From contig JAZGUH010000145.1 in assembly GCA_037893225.1 (NCBI GenBank), positions 1,426,001 to 1,490,000 of the forward strand: a stretch of 64,000 nt of DNA, written 5' to 3'. Position numbers and translations under genes: made by a program. This DNA comes from Hippasteria phrygiana (lineage: Eukaryota > Echinodermata > Asteroidea > Valvatida > Goniasteridae). Under the pieces are notes generated by a model that saw only the letters and a list, made by a program, of their open reading frames with translations, was not told the DNA's origin and did not search any database. Below are positions 35,221 to 46,322 of the stretch, in pieces; the first letter of the stretch is position 1; each line of letters begins with the position of its first letter.

Positions 35221-37150
35221 GTAAGATATTTCTGAAACATGTTTTAATGCTATACACACATGTTTTAAGAACTTCATAATAGTACACCACTATATTTAGG
35301 TGGTAACATTATAATGATGTCTTTTAAAAATCAAAAGCTCTATGATATACTGGTATTTAACAATTCAGACAAGTACTTTTGCAGCAACATATTATTTAAA
35401 CGTTTAACCGATTCTTCCATGCACTATAAACATTAATAACATGTTTTAAGAATGTTGTCAACTCTTGTCATAACATTTTTAGGGATATCTATGAAACATG
35501 GTTTTATATTTTTTAAAGATGTTTTAAACACATTTTTTAAATGCAAATGTTCAGATGGTAACATTATCATAACGTCGTTTTGATATCAAATGCCCGAGAG
35601 ATATATTTATTACCTAATACATGTACATATATTTCTTAACTTGAACATTTATAACATGTTTTAAGAATGTTATCTATAATTTGGCATAACATTTTAAAGA
35701 TATTTCTGAAAAATGTTTTGTATGCTATACGCATATGTTTTAAGAACATCATCATAATAATATACGACTATTTAGGTGGTAACACTATAATGATGTCTTT
35801 CAAATATAAAATGCTCTAAGATATATTTAACAATTTAGACGTTTAACTAATTCTTTCATGGACTCAAACATTTACATCATGTTTTAAGAACTCTTTGTCA
35901 TAATATTTTAGGGATATCTGTGAAACATGGTTTCATATTTTTAAAAGATGTTTTAAGAACATCATGAAAACATACACATGTTGAGATGGTAACATTATCA
36001 TCGCGTCGTTTTGATATCAAATGCCTGAGATTTATTTTTAGTTTTAAACATCAGGCAGAAATGCTTTTTTGACATTATTAAAACGTTAATAATAGTTATG
36101 TGGACTCAAATATTTATAACATGTTTTAAGAATGTTATCAATAATTTGGCATAATATTTTACACATAGTTCTGCAACATGTTTTTAAGGACACAAATATA
36201 TGTTTTAAGAACATTATAAAAACATACGACTGGTAACATTATAATGATGTCTTTGAAATATAAAATGTTCTGAGATACATTTAATAATTCGGACAAGTTT
36301 TAAACATCAGTATGAAGTGTTTTTTAAACATTTTTTTAACGTTACTGATTCTTCCATGGACTCAAACATCTATAAAATGTTTTATGAATGTTGTCAACTC
36401 TGCGGTATGACATTTTAGGGATATTTGTAAAACATAGTATTATATTTTTAAAAATATGTTTTAAGAACATTATAAAAACTTACAGATAATGAGGTGGCAA
36501 CATTATAATGACGTCTTCAAAATATCACATGCACTGACATTTATTAATTAAGTTAAACCACTTTTAAACATTAGATAGAAGTGCATTTATAACATTTTCA
36601 AACGTTTTTGATAGTACCGTGGACTCAAGCATTCAGGAGATGTTTTAGTAACGTTTTATATTTATAAAACATCTGGATTATATTTTTAAAATATCACATT
36701 TATGGCAAACTTTCCCTCATGAAAACTAAATTAAAACATTTAGTTGTAACATTTGGATGACATCACTTTAACATACTCGATAAAACGTCAAATTTGAGAC
36801 ATTTAAATTATGTTATTAAAATGTTGTTCTGTTTATCATAACATTTCTATAAGGTTTTTAAAATGTTATTTTAAAATGTTTTATATATAACATCCGTAAG
36901 ACCTTTTCATAATGTTATAAAAGCATAATGTGTTAGCTGGGCCCTGGCCGTTTGGAATACGTAAACGACACTGACTGGCTATTCGAAATGAATATTTATG
37001 TACTGAAAGTGAAACGCGCGCGTAATCCGAATGTTGAACGCCGGTTTTCGTCACGTCACATCAGCAAAACGACTCCGAGCACTTTTTCCCATTATTAAGA
37101 CAAGGCCACTAGTCTTGGTGGCTACGATAAACGATATGGATTTTTTTCTG
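34475..37150. repeat. 2,676-bp direct duplication, left copy
   Basis: Matches 60589-63264 at a constant offset of 26,114 at both ends, so there is no net insertion or deletion. It includes the right half of the satellite element and about 210 bp of DNA beyond it. Together the two copies bracket the Penelope-like cluster. Confidence 0.92.
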
Positions 37151-37440
37151 TGTTTTGTGTTTATTGGGAGGGGGCGTAATCATACATGCAGACTATGTGT
37201 TACGATTTTGAGTCAATGTGATGGAACTTTTGTTTCAGGGCCTTGGTTAACCGATTGTTCATTTTGGTTGAACTTTTTGCTCTTTACAAGATGAAGTGCT
37301 TTTTAAATTTTGAGAATAGCAAGAAAGAAAGAACCGGTGTGTGCAGGCAAAATTCAAAGAGTGATCAGTTTATCATATTTTTTTTGATCATCTCAGGAAA
37401 TAGCCGCAGTGAGTCAAAATTCGTTTAGGGGGTAGGGAGG

Positions 37441-39060
37441 GTGGGGGTTGTTAAAGCATGGAGGTAAGGCATCAACAAAATCTCTCTTTCCATTCTTTTT
37501 CTATTTGTGGGAAAGGTTGGATGAAGAAAGATTCTGTTGAGCAAGGTCTCATTATCGGTTTTTACGTAAGTGACTGGTCTTGCAGAAATTGTTTCTGTAT
37601 ATTTACGAATAGGTTGGTGGGTATGCCAGCCGTGTGGATGTGTGACTGACCCACCCAAAGCGTAATTTCTTTCTTTCCTTTTTAAAAATGGAATACGCTT
37701 CGAGGGAGTCAGTTTTAGCCACTATTTCTGCAAGATGACAGTCCCGGTATGTGCTGGCTACGTTAGAAGAATAATCAGTGGATTCTTTGATGGATCATTC
37801 CAAGAAGTAGCCGCAGCGAGTCCGAACTTATCTGGGGGAGGCGGGGGGGGGGGAGGATTTGTAAAGGCATCAACAAAATCTCTCTTTCCATTCTTTTTCT
37901 ATTTGTGGGAAAGGTTGGATGAAGAAAGATTCTGTTGAGCAAGGTCTCATTATCGGTTTTTACGTAAGTGACTGGTCTTGCAGAAATTGTTTCTGTATAT
38001 TTACGAATAGGTTGGTGGGTATGCCAGCCGTGTGGATGTGTGACTGACCCACCCAAAGCGTAATTTCTTTCTTTCCTTTTTAAAAATGGAATACGCTTCG
38101 AGGGAGTCAGTTTTAGCCACTATTTCTGCAAGATGACAGTCCCGGTATGTGCTGGCTACGTTAGAAGAATAATCAGTGGATTCTTTGATGGATCATTCCA
38201 AGAAGTAGCCGCAGCGAGTCCGAACTTATCTGGGGGAGGGGGGGGGGGGGAGGATTTGTAAAGGCATCAACAAAATCTCTCTTTCCATTCTTTTTCTATT
38301 TGTGGGAAAGGTTGGATGAAGAAAGATTCTGTTGAGCAAGGTCTCATTATCGGTTTTTACGTAAGTGACTGGTCTTGCAGAAATTGTTTCTGTATATTTA
38401 CGAATAGGTTGGTGGGTATGCCAGCCGTGTGGATGTGTGACTGACCCACCCAAAGCGTAATTTCTTTCTTTCCTTTTTTTAAAAATGGAATACGCTTCGA
38501 GGGAGTCAGTTTTAGCCACTATTTCTGCAAGATGACAGTCCCGGTATGTGCTGGCTACGTTAGAAGAATAATCAGTGGATTCTTTGATGGATCATTCCAA
38601 GAAGTAGCCGCAGCGAGTCCGAACTTATCTGGGGGAGGGGGGGGGGGGGGAAAGGATTTGTAAAGGCATCAACAAAATCTCTCTTTCCATTCTTTTCTAT
38701 TTGTGGGAAAGGTTGGATGAAGAAAGATTCTGTTGAGCAAGGTCTCATTATCGGTTTTTACGTAAGTGACTGGTCTTGCAGAAATTGTTTTTGTATATTT
38801 ACGAATAGGTTGGTGGGTATGCCAGCCGTGTGGATGTGTGACTGACCCACCCAAAGCGTAATTTCTTTCTTTCTTTTTTAAAAAAAATGGAATACGCTTC
38901 GAGGGAGTCAGTTTTAGCCACTATTTCTGCAAGATGACAGTCCCGGTATGTGCTGGCTACGTTAGAAGAACAATAAGTGGATTCTTTGATGGATCATTCT
39001 AAGAAGTAGCTGCAGCGAGTCCGAGCTTATCTGGGGGAGGGGGGGGGGGGAGGGGGAAGT
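37441..39060 (-). repeat. ~400-bp unit array, copy A (4 units)
   Basis: Unit starts at about 38854, 38455, 38056 and 37658 on the minus strand. Each unit has a conserved body and a poly-C tract whose length differs between otherwise near-identical units. Short ORFs in the units are shadows of the repeat. Confidence 0.88.
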
Positions 39061-39546
39061 TTGTAAAGTCATCATCAACAAAGCCGATCCTCATTCTTCC
39101 TTGTTTTTTTCTAAAACAACCACCATAAAACATTGATGGAGTTGGAGGATGAACGACTCTGTTGGTGGTGCTCTCCTATTTAATAATTTTATATTGGTGA
39201 CTGGTCTGCAGAAACTGTTTTTGTGTATCTATGTAATTCCGCTGGTTGGTGTGCCAGCCGTGTGGCTGTACAATCGACTCACCCAGAGCGTGGTTATTAA
39301 TCATTTCTTATCTGTGGAGCACGCTTCTTGGGAGTCGGTTTATGGCCACTGTTTCTGCAGAGTGTCAGTCAGCGGGTTAGTTTTGTGGCACTGTCAATAC
39401 ACCAAATGTCCGGGGGCCAATTATTTATGTCTTTCCCAGAGAGCGGGAGTTTCAAAAACTCGTCTCTGGTCTTGGCCACGCTAGGACATGTTGGCGTAAC
39501 AACATGTGGCTTCTTGTTTTAATTTACTCAATGACTTATTTTTACC

Positions 39547-39638
39547 GGTGATAATATGCTGCGCCCCATGCTTTTCTTTTTTTAGAGAGGGGTAGCAAAG
39601 CATATTTTCTGTGCTTTTTTCGCACTTCATCAGTCACC
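39547..39638 (-). ncRNA. Hammerhead ribozyme motif, copy A
   Basis: 92 nt with the same fold as the copy at 46231-46322: stem I GGUGA/UCACC, core CUGAUGA, stem II GUGC/GCAC, GAA, stem III AAUAUGCU/AGCAUAUU, predicted cleavage after A17. Confidence 0.8.
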
Positions 39639-39952
39639 ATCTTTTCCGTTTTTTTCCTTTTTGTATGCAAGCTCATGATAGCAGAGAAATCTTGCACATT
39701 TCAGCCATTCTTTTTAGATGATCGAAGTAAGGGGATTTCGACACTTATTTTATTTTAAGGTTTGAAATCCACTGCTTACTGATCATTATTTTGTTCTTCT
39801 AGTAGTCCTACAAGGATTTGAACATTCTCCTCATCCAGATTTTTTCTTTTTTTGGTCGGATTGTGGAGGTGTTTTAATCCTAGACCGAACCAGGTCATCT
39901 TTGATGTTTTTATGCCGTTTGTATGCCAAGATGGGTTGGGTTTCGAATATCG

Positions 39953-41406
39953 TTTTGAATAGACAGGACTATATACGTGAAGGGATGCGACAATTATCAG
40001 GCCCACATTATGAAGAGATTGATTTGACAGGGGAAACAGCGCAACTGGTCTCTCAAGCCGTACGCAAACTACACGTGGAAGGATTCATATCTAAAGAAAC
40101 ATTTGAGTTCCTAAACCATAACAACCACGACACTAAAACTCCTGGCCTTTACCTCCTACCGAAAGTTCACAAAGAAGCACCAATGGGAACACGGTTCGTG
40201 GGAAGGCCAATTATTAGTGGTTGCGGAGGTCCGACTCAACCTATATCAAAATATATAGACTATTTTTTGCTTCCGATTGTCAAACAGCAAAGCACGTACA
40301 CACGCGATTCCGCGCATGTGCTTGAAAGACTGAATAAAGTGACGGTGAAGCAAAATAGCCTATTAATAACAATGGATATTGTCTCCATGTACACAAACTG
40401 CCCACAGGATGAGGCAATTGAATCAGTTTGCGATGCACTTGAGATGGCCGATGATAAACTGTACGCATTACCCAAACCCACAACAGATCACGCACGCTGT
40501 CTCCTAGAACTCATCATGCATCGAAACATGTTTGAATTCAATGGAAAGTTCTTTAGACAGAAAATTGGCGTGGCAATGGGAAGCGAATGCAGTCCAGAAA
40601 TCTGTGATATAACCCTGTTCAAATATGAAAAAGAAATAATTCTACACAACAATCCTTCAATTGTGAGCTACTTGAGATACAGAGATGATGTTCTTATTAT
40701 ATTTGATGGTAACGAAGAGCAAGCGGATGAACTTGTCCAAAGACTTAATACAATTCACCCAACGCTGAAGTTCACGTCTGAAATCTCAAATCACCAAGTC
40801 ACCTTTCTCGACCTCGTCATCTACAAAGGCGAACGTTTTAAAAAAGAAGGGAAACTGGATACTCGAGTAGCTACCAAAAAGACGGACACATTTCAGTATC
40901 TGGCTCGAGATTCAGCACACCCTAAGTCAGTATTTGGCGGGTTGATTAAGGGCGAAACAGCGAGATATAACCGCATATGTACACACTCAGAAGATTTTGA
41001 GGATAAGGTTAAATTCTTCAGAGACAAACTTCAAAAACGCGGATACAAAAAAGAAGATTTATCCCTCCTTCCTCAAACACGCGAGACTCCCGTGAACTCT
41101 AAGCGTCACAAAAACGAAAAGAACATCCCGCTTGTTTTCGTCCTACCATACTACCCACAAATAGAACACCCAGCTCTCAAACGAGCCCTGTTGAAACATT
41201 GGCATTTATTAAGCGAAAATGAATATCTGAATGCGATATTCGAAACCCAACCCATCTTGGCATACAAACGGCAAAAAAACATTAAAGATGACTTGGTCCA
41301 ATCTAGGATTAAAACACCTCCACAATCCGACCAAGAAAAAATTCTGGATGAGGAGAATGTGCAAATCCTTTTAGAACTACTAGAAGAACAAAATAATGAT
41401 CAGTAA
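39953..41406 (+). pseudogene. Penelope-like reverse transcriptase, 5'-truncated, no C-terminal endonuclease
   Basis: An uninterrupted frame (readable from 39901) with RT blocks in order: LLPKVHK, GRPIISGCGGPTQPISKYID (typical of Penelope-like RTs), motif A TMDIVSMYTN, motif B GVAMGSECSPE, motif C YLRYRDD, a TFLD block and a thumb-like GGLIKGETARYNR. The frame ends at 41406 after NIKDDLVQSRIKTPP and an acidic tail, with no GIY-YIG domain. The first ~17 codons from 39901 are antisense sequence of the inverted copy A, not native N-terminus. The catalytic core looks intact but the start is lost. It is the only RT-bearing copy here. An N-terminal endonuclease, as in Naiad/Chlamys-type elements, is possible but would be in the missing part. 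Confidence 0.85.
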
Positions 41407-41544
41407 GCAGTGGACTTCAAACCTTAAAATAAAATAAGTGTCGAAATCCCCTTACTTCGATCATCTGAAAGGAATGGCTGAAATGTGCAAGATTTCTCTA
41501 CTATCATGAGCGTACATATACAAAAAGAAGAAAATGGAAAAGAT

Positions 41545-41636
41545 GGTGACTGATGAAGTGCAAATATAGCACAGAAAATATGTTTTGCTACCCCTCTCTA
41601 AAAAAAGAAAAGCATGGGGCGCAGCATATTATCACC
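41545..41636 (+). ncRNA. Hammerhead ribozyme motif, copy B (variant)
   Basis: Same fold as the other copies but with a changed stem-II loop (AAAUAUA instead of GAAAAAA) and one C-to-U in stem III (AAUAUGUU/AGCAUAUU) that keeps a U.G pair. The changes spare the core and helices. Confidence 0.8.
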
Positions 41637-42120
41637 GGTAAAAATAAGTCATTGAGTAAATTAAAACAAGAAGCCACATGTTGTTACGCCAACATGTCCT
41701 AGCGTGGCCAAGACCAGAGACGAGTTTTTGAAACTCCCGCTCTCTGGGAAAGACATAAATAATTGGCCCCCGGACGTTTGGTGTATTGACAGTGCCACAA
41801 AACTAACCCGCTGACTGACACTCTGCAGAAACAGTGGCCATAAACCGACTCCCAAGAAGCGTGCTCCACAGATAAGAAATGATTAATAACCACGCTCTGG
41901 GTGAGTCGATTGTACAGCCACACGGCTGGCACACCAACCAGCGGAATTACATAGATACACAAAAACAGTTTCTGCAGACCAGTCACCAATATAAAATTAT
42001 TAAATAGGAGAGCACCACCAACAGAGTCGTTCATCCTCCAACTCCATCAATGTTTTATGGTGGTTGTTTTAGAAAAAAACAAGGAAGAATGAGGATCGGC
42101 TTTGTTGATGATGACTTTAC

Positions 42121-43370
42121 AAACTTCCCCCTCCCCCCCCCCCCCCCCTCCCCCAGATAAGCTCGGACTCGCTGCAGCTACTTCTTAGAATGATCCATCA
42201 AAGAATCCACTTATTGTTCTTCTAACGTAGCCAGCACATACCGGGACTGTCATCTTGCAGAAATAGTGGCTAAAACTGACTCCCTCGAAGCGTATTCCAT
42301 TTTTTTTAAAAAAGAAAGAAAGAAATTACGCTTTGGGTGGGTCAGTCACACATCCACACGGCTGGCATACCCACCAACCTATTCGTAAATATACAGAAAC
42401 AATTTCTGCAAGACCAGTCACTTACGTAAAAACCGATAATGAGACCTTGCTCAACAGAATCTTTCTTCATCCAACCTTTCCCACAAATAGAAAAAGAATG
42501 GAAAGAGAGATTTTGTTGATGCCTTTACAAATCCTCCCCCCCCCCCCCTCCCCCAGATAAGTTCGGACTCGCTGCGGCTACTTCTTGGAATGATCCATCA
42601 AAGAATCCACTGATTATCCTTCTAACGTAGCCAGCACATACCGGGACTGTCATCTTGCAGAAATAGTGGCTAAAACTGACTCCCTCGAAGCGTATTCCAT
42701 TTTTAAAAAAGGAAAGAAAGAAATTACGCTTTGGGTGGGTCAGTCACACATCCACACGGCTGGCATACCCACCAACCTATTCGTAAATATACAGAAACAA
42801 TTTCTGCAAGACCAGTCACTTACGTAAAAACCGATAATGAGACCTTGCTCAACAGAATCTTTCTTCATCCAACCTTTCCCACAAATAGAAAAAGAATGGA
42901 AAGAGAGATTTTGTTGATGCCTTTACAAATCCTCCCCCCCCCCCCCCCCGCCTCCCCCAGATAAGTTCGGACTCGCTGCGGCTACTTCTTGGAATGATCC
43001 ATCAAAGAATCCACTGATTATTCTTCTAACGTAGCCAGCACATACCGGGACTGTCATCTTGCAGAAATAGTGGCTAAAACTGACTCCCTCGAAGCGTATT
43101 CCATTTTTAAAAAGGAAAGAAAGAAATTACGCTTTGGGTGGGTCAGTCACACATCCACACGGCTGGCATACCCACCAACCTATTCGTAAATATACAGAAA
43201 CAATTTCTGCAAGACCAGTCACTTACGTAAAAACCGATAATGAGACCTTGCTCAACAGAATCTTTCTTCATCCAACCTTTCCCACAAATAGAAAAAGAAT
43301 GGAAAGAGAGATTTTGTTGATGCCTTACCTCCATGCTTTAACAACCCCCACCCTCCCTACCCCCTAAACG
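42121..43370 (+). repeat. ~400-bp unit array, copy B (3 units)
   Basis: Starts at about 42333, 42731 and 43134; units separated by poly-C runs of different length; the last unit passes into a diverged terminal half. Confidence 0.88.
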
Positions 43371-43946
43371 AATTTTGACTCACTGCGGCTATTTCCTGAG
43401 ATGATCAAAAAAAATATGATAAACTGATCACTCTTTGAATTTTGCCTGCACACACCGGTTCTTTCTTTCTTGCTATTCTCAAAATTTAAAAAGCACTTCA
43501 TCTTGTAAAGAGCAAAAAGTTCAACCAAAATGAACAATCGGTTAACCAAGGCCCTGAAACAAAAGTTCCATCACATTGACTCAAAATCGTAACACATAGT
43601 CTGCATGTATGATTACGCCCCCTCCCAATAAACACAATGATAACCTACCCCGACCACCCAGTCGGCGGTCGAGGGGGCGTGCATTTGTATCTTTGGAGTC
43701 GACCATCCCCGGCTCCAAATGATCCTTGTTGACACACACGAATTATCACTACGTAATTGAGTCACATGTAGACTGGGACCGATACAAGTCTAACGGCCTT
43801 GCACACCATGATTATTCATCAACCGAGTGCAATACTCTGTGCGTATCGTACACCGAACATGTTTTGCCAAAAAACAAACAACCAGAAAACGGGTACAAAT
43901 ACGATAGCCTGAGTAGCTGAGCTCCATATCCCAGAACAAGCTCCTG

Positions 43947-44582
43947 ATGATAAGAATGGACAGCCAAGAAGAGTTGCTAGAACTAATCTGCCCGCCCACT
44001 CCCGGCTCAAGAGAACATGCGGTCGGTGAGAACCTGATGCTCTTCAGCGACAGCGACGACGAACTCCCGTCAGCTCAACGGCAACCCTCCCCTCCACCCC
44101 GTCGAAGAAACCAAAACGGGCTTATTAAGCTTACACCTCTCGCCAAAAACGTTGTCCACCGCGCTAAGGTAGAGATTGTCCGCTTAGCCGGCCTGAGAAA
44201 TCGGGTCCGGCGGCAGGCAGTCTCACTAGAAGAGAGCCTCACCCGTGGCGAAGCCCCCGACTGTTTCAGAGTAAAGAAAAATATCCCCACCCTTCCTCTG
44301 GGTACCTCCTGCCCTCCCGAGATGATCATCTCGTGGAACAAAACATTGGCGGAGTGCACTCTGGAATTGGGCCGTCTTACTCTCAGACAATACCAGTCGA
44401 AGCTCGCCACGTGTGATTATCAACTAGCGCAGGCAAAAACGGCTGGTGTAAGCTTGATAGACGCCAAAATTCAGGCCGGGATGGAGAGACGGCGGGCCCA
44501 GCGAGTGCTACATATCATCGCTGACGCTGCAGAGCAAAAAGCAGGCCTAGTCCCCAAGTCACGGAGCGGGTGGCGCAGATAG
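43947..44582 (+). CDS. ORF1 of the Penelope-like element, 211 aa, unknown
   Basis: Starts MIRMDSQEELLELICPPTPG; residues ~30-37 are acidic (LFSDSDDE), ~40-55 are Pro/Arg-rich (PSPPPRRRNQN), and the C-terminal half (from ~125) is rich in Leu, Arg, Ala and Gln and probably helical (LGRLTLRQYQSKLATCDYQL), ending KSRSGWRR. No zinc knuckle, esterase or nuclease motif is seen. Strong net basic charge would suit nucleic-acid binding, as for ORF1 proteins of other retroelements, but this is inference. The same frame appears in copy D, and frameshifted in copy F. Confidence 0.7.
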   Translation: MIRMDSQEELLELICPPTPGSREHAVGENLMLFSDSDDELPSAQRQPSPPPRRRNQNGLIKLTPLAKNVVHRAKVEIVRLAGLRNRVRRQAVSLEESLTRGEAPDCFRVKKNIPTLPLGTSCPPEMIISWNKTLAECTLELGRLTLRQYQSKLATCDYQLAQAKTAGVSLIDAKIQAGMERRRAQRVLHIIADAAEQKAGLVPKSRSGWRR

Positions 44583-44612
44583 TTCCGGCGTACTACAAAC
44601 CAAACGGCTCTC

Positions 44613-45205
44613 TTCAGAGCCACCATATCCTCAAAGAAGAGTTCAGAAATTTCATGCCGTAACCAAATAAAATCTATTAATTTCATTCCTTAATCCTGTT
44701 CCCATCCTGTCTTCACTTTCTCCCCACCCGCCTTAACTCTCCCTTGGTTTCCTGCAGAATTTGACAACTGACATTCTTCTTTTTGAGGCCTAAACACATG
44801 TATGCTATGGCTCGGTTCAGAGCCACCAAAACCTCAAAGAAGAGATCAGAAATGTCATGCCGTAACCAAACAAAATCTATAAATCCTCATTCTTTATTCC
44901 TTTTCCCATCCTGTCTTCACCTTCCGCCTTAAACTCTCCCTTGGTTTCCTGCAGAATTTGACAACTGACACTCTTCTTTCTGAGGCCTAAACACATGTAT
45001 GATATGGCTCTTTTCAGAGCCACCAAAACCTCAAAGAAGAGATCACAAATGTCATGCCGTAACCAAATAAAATCTATAAATTCTCATTCTTTAATCTTTT
45101 TCCCATCCTATTTTCATTTTCTTTCCACCCGCCCTAACTCTCCCTTGGTTTCCTGCAGAACTTGAAAACTGACACTCTTTTTTCTGAGGCCTAAACACAT
45201 ACATG
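44613..45205 (+). repeat. Three ~200-bp repeats after ORF1, copy C
   Basis: Units begin TTCAGAGCCACCA at 44613, 44816 and 45013. Each has AATAAAATCTAT and a pyrimidine tract ending CTTGGTTTCCTGCAG, which looks like a splice acceptor three times over. Equivalent blocks lie at about 49690-50282 (copy D) and 57274-57866 (copy F). Confidence 0.85.
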
Positions 45206-45607
45206 GTATACCTGTCCAATTATCAATCAGAGAGCATTTGTTATAGCTAAAAGCTTAACCTATAGTCACCTTTCCACTTTCTTTCCCACTCCACAACAAA
45301 AAAGTGTCAGTCAGGATCTAGCTTCCCTGTATACATAGGATTAAAACAACCTATAAAAACAACCTAACAAAAAGAACGGCGACTCCTGACTCGACACCTA
45401 CGGTATATTAATATATACATGTACATGACCTACATGTAAACTTAATACATGCTCTGATGGCTGTTGAAATCTATAGCCACACTAACGTTGCCGATGTGTA
45501 CACATATCATGTATCTCCCCAACCCATCCCTCCCCCACCCACCCACCCACACACCCACGTATCACATTTTCTGTGTGTAGTGTCCGTGACCGAATAACAC
45601 AGTGCGC

Positions 45608-45853
45608 ATGCACGATAAAAACCACAAGGTCCTGACCTACACTATAAGAAGTCGCAACACGAATGCCACACTAACCAGAAACTCCACGTACTCTGGCAGA
45701 TCTCAAAGAGCAAAATACAAACTGCATAATAGATTGAGTCTGCCTGAGTATGGCAAGGAGAATCAATTAAAGCCAAAAAACACAACAAAACGAACGAAGC
45801 CAAGAAAAGATCTGTCCGTTCCCGCAAACTCAACTGAAAGCGGAAAAATGTGA
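45608..45853 (+). CDS. Short ORF, probable N-terminus of the RT ORF (81 aa), copy C
   Basis: MHDKNHKVLTYTIRSRN... is basic and ends at TGA 25 bp before RT-derived sequence resumes at 45879. It may be the start of ORF2 left by the internal deletion. No domain recognised. Identical frames are at 50685-50930 and 58269-58514. Confidence 0.45.
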   Translation: MHDKNHKVLTYTIRSRNTNATLTRNSTYSGRSQRAKYKLHNRLSLPEYGKENQLKPKNTTKRTKPRKDLSVPANSTESGKM

Positions 45854-45878
45854 CAAGGACGATCTCTCTTGAGCTACA

Positions 45879-46093
45879 ACATTGGCATTTAATAAGCGAA
45901 AATGAATATCTGAATGCGATATTCGAAACCCAACCCATCTTGGCATACAAACGGCATAAAAACATCAAAGATGACCTGGTTCGGTCTAGGATTAAAACAC
46001 CTCCACAATCCGACCAAAAAAAGAAAAAATCTGGATGAGGAGAATGTTCAAATCCTTGTAGGACTACTAGAAGAACAAAATAATGATCAGTAA
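45879..46093 (+). pseudogene. RT C-terminal remnant, copy C
   Basis: Resumes at HWHLISENEYLNAIFETQP, matching the end of the RT in copy B; an A-run expansion in AAAAAAAGAAAAAATCTGG shifts the frame before the acidic tail. About 1.2 kb of RT is missing. Confidence 0.85.
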
Positions 46094-46230
46094 GCAGTGG
46101 ATTTCAAACCTTAAAATAAAATAAGTGTCGAAATCCCCTTACTTCGATCATCTAAAAAGAATGGCTGAAATGTGCAAGATTTCTCTGCTATCATGAGCTT
46201 GCATACAAAAAGGAAAAAAACGGAAAAGAT

Positions 46231-46322
46231 GGTGACTGATGAAGTGCGAAAAAAGCACAGAAAATATGCTTTGCTACCCCTCTCTAAAAAAAGAAAAGCA
46301 TGGGGCGCAGCATATTATCACC
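46231..46322 (+). ncRNA. Hammerhead ribozyme motif, copy C
   Basis: GGUGA (46231-46235, stem I), CUGAUGA (46236-46242), stem II GUGC/GCAC around a GAAAAAA loop, GAA (46260-46262), stem III AAUAUGCU (46263-46270) with AGCAUAUU (46309-46316), A17 (46317), then UCACC (46318-46322) closing stem I. All invariant core residues are present in order and all three helices pair. One oddity is an A.A opposition at 10.1/11.1 below stem II. Hammerheads are known in Penelope-like elements. Confidence 0.85.

Larger units (their letters stand above)
31684..36941. mobile_element. AT-rich foldback/satellite element with CCCAGCTAACACA ends
   Basis: Starts CCCAGCTAACACATTGATG and ends GCATAATGTGTTAGCTGGG, inverted ends that stay similar for ~30 bp. 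The interior has no ORF above ~80 codons and is built of ATGTT-rich repeats. The left 565 bp (31684-32248) is itself a foldback closed by the same end. The right part (34475 onward) is present a second time at 60589-63055. No clear target duplication was found, so the class is uncertain. Confidence 0.65.
37151..39952 (-). mobile_element. Penelope-like element, copy A (inverted, 5'-truncated)
   Basis: On the minus strand it begins within the last ~60 codons of the reverse-transcriptase ORF (junction 39952/39953), continues through a hammerhead fold, a diverged unit and four ~400-bp repeat units, and ends at the family 3' end CCCAATAAACACAA (37155) plus four extra bases. Joined head-to-head to copy B. 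Confidence 0.88.
39953..43637 (+). mobile_element. Penelope-like element, copy B (RT-bearing)
   Basis: RT frame, 3' leader, hammerhead fold (41545-41636), diverged unit, three ~400-bp units (starts about 42333, 42731, 43134) and the 3' end CCCAATAAACACAA at 43637, directly abutting copy C head-to-tail. Confidence 0.88.

Noticed and set aside
34475..37150. CRISPR-like regularly spaced repeats
   Set aside because: Period is ~265 bp with whole units related; this is a eukaryotic satellite, not short repeats with unique spacers.
41540..41636. Closing the hammerhead stem I with the nearby CTACCCC instead of TCACC
   Set aside because: This pairing leaves A15.1-U16.1 unmet and stem III unformed; the distal AGCATATT-A-TCACC pairing satisfies all three helices.
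36990..43660. A single giant DNA transposon with 2.5-kb terminal inverted repeats around an RT gene
   Set aside because: The arms are two oppositely oriented copies of one retroelement, unequal in length and unit number, and further same-family copies follow on the right; no transposase.
44075..44410. 111-codon minus-strand ORF opposite ORF1 (also at 49152-49487)
   Set aside because: Fully antisense to the 211-aa ORF1, without its own start context or domain.
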